From: Malania oleifera
Taxonomy: Eukaryota; Streptophyta; Magnoliopsida; Santalales; Ximeniaceae
Direction of reading: 5' to 3'
DNA length: 64,000 bases
Assembly: GCF_029873635.1 (NCBI RefSeq)
Contig: NC_080423.1
Span: 102,610,991 to 102,674,990, forward strand
Part shown: piece after piece, positions 60,748-64,000 of the stretch
Layout: each line of letters starts with the position of its first letter
Position numbering within the stretch: position 1 is the stretch's first letter
The notes under the pieces: model-generated
Databases searched by the model: none
What the model saw: the letters and a program-made list of their open reading frames with translations, nothing else
Told to the model about the DNA's origin: nothing
Position numbers and translations under genes: made by a program

Positions 60748-60797
<50 letters not shown>

Positions 60798-62844
60798 GCA
60801 AACCCATAAAATACAATCTTATTCTTCATATTACATAACCAGGATAAAATATTAAACATAAAACTATACACATATCCATTCTTGTATCCACTCACAAAAA
60901 CTAACCCCGCCCTGGAGCTATCCAACTTCGATCACCTGGAAGGCCTAAAAAAATTAAATATTTGCCGGAGTGAGACACCTCTCAGTAAGGAAGAAATAAG
61001 TTACAACAGTGTGTGGCTGAAGTGTTTGATATATAACTACAAAATATACATACAATTGTATTTCACTATCAATAGCACATGAGAAAATACATTCTTAATC
61101 ACATCATTGTCGACTTCTCTATCACTGAATCACATACGCACATACATAATTATTTTTACCGATAATTCCCGAGAATAGGGAAGTCTACCTGCCCATACAA
61201 GTAGATTTCCTCTGCTCTAGTGCTAAAACCAGGGCACTCATCTTTCTCAGTAAACCCTTCGATTATGTATCCAGGTAAAGTCTTTAAGAATAAGGAAGGT
61301 CACCCTTTCATACAAGTGACTTCCTTCTACTATAGTATCCATAGATAATTACTAGGGTACTCGCCTTCCTTAGCAAGCCCTCGGGTGGAGAGTTCGACTT
61401 TACCATAAATACTTATGCAATTACAGTCACACGCAACCAATGCTAATCATTTCACAAAGTTCCACATGTACACACATATCACAATCAATCCACATAGGAT
61501 TTACACATTCCACATTCTCACCCACACAGGGTCCATAGCCACACAAAATACAACATCCACACAGGACTATCAACCGCACAGGATATTACATAGTCTTCTT
61601 AATCACACAGGTTACAACATATGATTCTCAATCACACCCACACACACCACCCTATTCGTGGTAAATAGGTAAAATAAACTCCTAATACCACTGTCAATGT
61701 TTTACCCCCTAATATAAACGCCCATATAATGACCTCCTTATACCACTGCCAACGTTATATGACGGTTATATCAAGTATGATATAACGACCTCCTCATACC
61801 ACTGTCAACGCTATATCGCAATTTACATGAACCATAAAACAATACACATCCAGTACAAGTAAACACATTAATGTATTCCCATTCATAATATTTAATCATC
61901 CAAACAACATCACAACCAACCAGAATTTGCAACCCAAATAGAATCCAGAAGTGAACATCAATCAAATTCAAGCAGCACCCATAACCATTTAATTATCAAA
62001 GTTGTTTTCATGTCACACGGTTTTTTCCAATATAATATATAATCAAAAATAATATTTTCAATACCTGTGCCTTTCATAAAATTATACCAAAAAAAATATA
62101 TATATATATATATATATATAATTTTATACCCAAAATCTAACTGGTTAAAAATTAATAAAAAGCTGTTATGAAATATTTCCCTTTACCTGCTCCTCGGGAT
62201 TCTGCCTAAAATCGAACAAAAACGAGACCCCGTATTCCAAAAATCCCAACTTACTCAAATCTAAAAAAAATAGTCATTTAATAATTCCCAAGCTCCAAAT
62301 AATTATATTAAATATCTCACTTACCCTGATTTTGGGATGGTGCTCCAAAACTCCAAATCAACGATCTGCTTCGACAGCTTTGCAGAGAACGATCCCACGA
62401 ACCTCGTGGTGATTCCAGATCATCAAATCGGGCTGAATCCAAGCCGAATTCGAAGAGAGAAGGCAGAGAGACCATTTTATATAGAGAGAGAGAGAGAGTT
62501 CATGCAAGATTTTCTCGCTGAAAATGAAAGAAATCGCTATTTATAGGTAGGGACTTGTCGATAAGACATGTGGATTCGTTGACGATCCGATGAAGAACAC
62601 TCATTGACGAGACCGTGAGTTCATTAATGAGTTTCAAAATATCTCAAACCCTTTCGGTAACTCCTCGTCAATTAGTTATATACCCTCGTCGATGGGCCAA
62701 AGAAGAACGTTCGTCGACAAAACTAGTTGGTTCGTTGATGAGGCCTCGCTGACACCCTTTTTAAATATTCCTTTTTATTCCACTCTCTCTTTCCTCTCCT
62801 TTTCTTTTATTAGTTTTATTAATTAAATTTTATGGGTTGTTGCA
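60633..62844 (-). mobile_element. Solo LTR, family LTR2, 2212 bp
   Basis: The plus strand runs from TGTAACGCCC to GGGTTGTTGCA and is flanked by CTACG on both sides (60628-60632 and 62845-62849), a perfect 5-bp duplication. No coding domain. It holds an AT microsatellite (60749-60791), a GA tract (62481-62499), a TATA box (complement of 62537-62547) and the word array at 62554-62743. Shared blocks with 12054-14575 and 5388-6198 define the family. Confidence 0.85.
62554..62743 (-). repeat. Array of eight TCGTCGACGA-type words upstream of LTR2 TATA box
   Basis: Words at about 62554, 62574, 62599, 62617, 62663, 62684, 62708 and 62730 vary around TTCGTCGACGAG. The nearest word is 8 bases from the TATA box at 62537-62547. 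Confidence 0.75.
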
Positions 62845-63183
62845 CTACGTCCATGGAGTCCCTACAGAATTTTCATAATCAAATGAAAAACTACCTTATG
62901 GTTTCAACCTTTAGGTACAATGTGTGTATATAGCCCCATATGAAAACCTCAAAATAGCTTCATATGATGTAGAGTTAAATAACACCCTAACTTAGATATA
63001 TTGTATCATATCGCGGGGGGTAGGGGGAACCCCCGCACCACCCCAATGCACCCCCATTTAACTAGTTTAGAAGACAAGAAGATCTTATGCATGAAGGGAT
63101 TAAGGGCCTTACAGGTCCTTGAGCCTTCCAATTTGTAATAGCCTTCAAATGCATACCCTCTGAATATGAGGCAGAACTCAACA

Positions 63184-63929
63184 ATTTCCACCTCCACAAA
63201 TGTTCACCCCTTTGGAGCTTTCAGACTTGTACCTCTACCTAAAGTCGCACAAGATCAATTTAGCAACAAGTGATATGGAGTAAGATCAAGAAATACAAAA
63301 AACTTCTCCTTAGTAACAACCTTTATCAACATGTTAGCTGTGTTTTCTTATGTAGCCACCTTAATCAACTAAATCTCATAAATACCAATCAACTCGATTA
63401 TCTTGTGATATCTTACTGCAATGTGCTTTATTTTGGCATGATAAACTTGTTTCATTGCTATGTAAATACTACTTTGGCTGTCACAACACAAATGCATAGT
63501 ATGCTACTCTATGCCAAGTTCATATCCCTTCAACCGCATAGCCTACTTTGTTGCCTCTATCATTGTCATATACCGTGCCTCAATGATAGATATTGCAACA
63601 AATAACTGTATCATGGGTTTCCAACAAATATGACCACCTCCCATAGTGAATACGTAACCTATGATGGACCTTCTGTCATCCAAGTCTCATGCATAATCTG
63701 CATCAGTGAATCCTTGTACTAGAACTGAATCTTATCCTATACCAAACTCAATGCCAAAATCTACAGTTCCTTTCAAGTACCTATGGATCCACTACAAAGC
63801 ACCCCAATGTTCCTTGCCTAGATTTGGCATAAACTTACTCACCATCCTAAATGCATATGCAAGATCTAGACTAGTACAAATTATGACATACATCAAGCAA
63901 CTCATTGCATTAGCAGAAGGTACCCTTGG
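63184..63929 (-). pseudogene. Copia RT end and RNase H fragment
   Basis: The minus strand reads PSANAMSCLMYVIICTSLDL, MVSKFMPNLGKEHWGALQWI and HRYLKGTVDFGIEF, then FTDADYA, RRSIIGYVFTMGGGHICWKP, LCCDSQSSIYIAMKQVYHAK and KHIAVRYH. This is the RT-RNase H end of a copia polyprotein with stops at several Trp/Gly/Gln-type positions. It is cut at 63930 by an LTR1 insertion. It lies sense to its 3' LTR on the left. Confidence 0.8.
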
Positions 63930-64000
63930 TGTTAGCTTTATCGTGAACCCAAGAGGAGGGTGAATTGGTATTTTCAAAAATAAATGTCCTAGGTTAATCC
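63930..64000 (-). mobile_element. LTR1, copy e (continues beyond window)
   Basis: The plus strand starts TGTTAGCTTTATCGTGAACC, then AAGAGGAGGGTGAATTGG, the LTR1 terminus. It interrupts the copia RNase H frame. The expected target duplication is CTTGG (63925-63929), whose partner lies outside the window. Confidence 0.7.

Larger units (their letters stand above)
60517..63183 (-). mobile_element. Copia 3' LTR, split by a solo LTR2
   Basis: Left edge TGTTGTGAAATTATG (60517), right edge GAACTCAACA (63183); without the insert it is about 450 bp. Next to the right edge the minus strand reads TGTGGAGGTGGAAAT, a polypurine tract. The insert at 60633-62844 has a perfect CTACG duplication. It belongs to the copia fragment at 63184-63929. 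Confidence 0.7.

Overview
Nuclear DNA of a flowering plant, most likely a eudicot with a repeat-rich genome. The evidence is GT-AG introns, a plant-type subtilase, Ty1/copia and Ty3/gypsy retroelements with initiator-Met-tRNA primer sites, L1/RTE LINEs and a tRNA-derived SINE. The species cannot be named from the sequence. No prokaryotic, organellar or viral gene was recognised.

Layout. (1) 1-15066 is a nest of LTR retrotransposons on the minus strand: a degraded chromovirus-type Ty3/gypsy element (2191-15066, chromodomain still readable). It is interrupted by solo LTRs of two families, called here LTR1 and LTR2, and abuts a fragment of a different gypsy lineage (1747-2190). (2) 15067-22564 is AT-rich intergenic DNA. 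It holds a tandem repeat with CRE/G-box-like words, a two-exon 5' fragment of a subtilase gene (17994-18266), retroposon scraps and a copia (SIRE-like) gag remnant with part of its 5' LTR. (3) 22565-22664 is a 100-N assembly gap. (4) 22665-34000 has no recognisable gene; a gypsy-type primer site and LTR start lie at 30731-30745, followed by an A/C-rich degenerate tract. (5) 34000-40550 is intergenic, with a broken coding remnant (35050-35517) and short direct repeats. (6) 40632-59368 (+) is the one intact gene, an 11-exon subtilase of the SBT3/cucumisin-like group, 768 codons. Its 11.9-kb second intron holds a SINE, an RTE-like LINE, a TRIM-like LTR and an L1 LINE split by a 4.9-kb copia element. 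(7) 59369-64000 is the 3' flank with a tandem duplication, then a copia remnant whose 3' LTR contains a 2.2-kb solo LTR2 and whose RNase H region is cut by another LTR1.

The gene and the truncated upstream copy share a TATA box, a signal-peptide exon and a prodomain exon ending in the same splice phase. The upstream copy is therefore a duplicated 5' module, either dead or an alternative promoter.

The most unusual pattern is in the LTRs. Five LTR1/LTR2 copies carry, just upstream of their TATA box, an array of 6 to 12 copies of a short palindromic word. The word differs between copies (GTCGAC-based, GGGTGCCC-based, CGTCGACG-based) while its position is constant. I found no new enzymatic or defence system.
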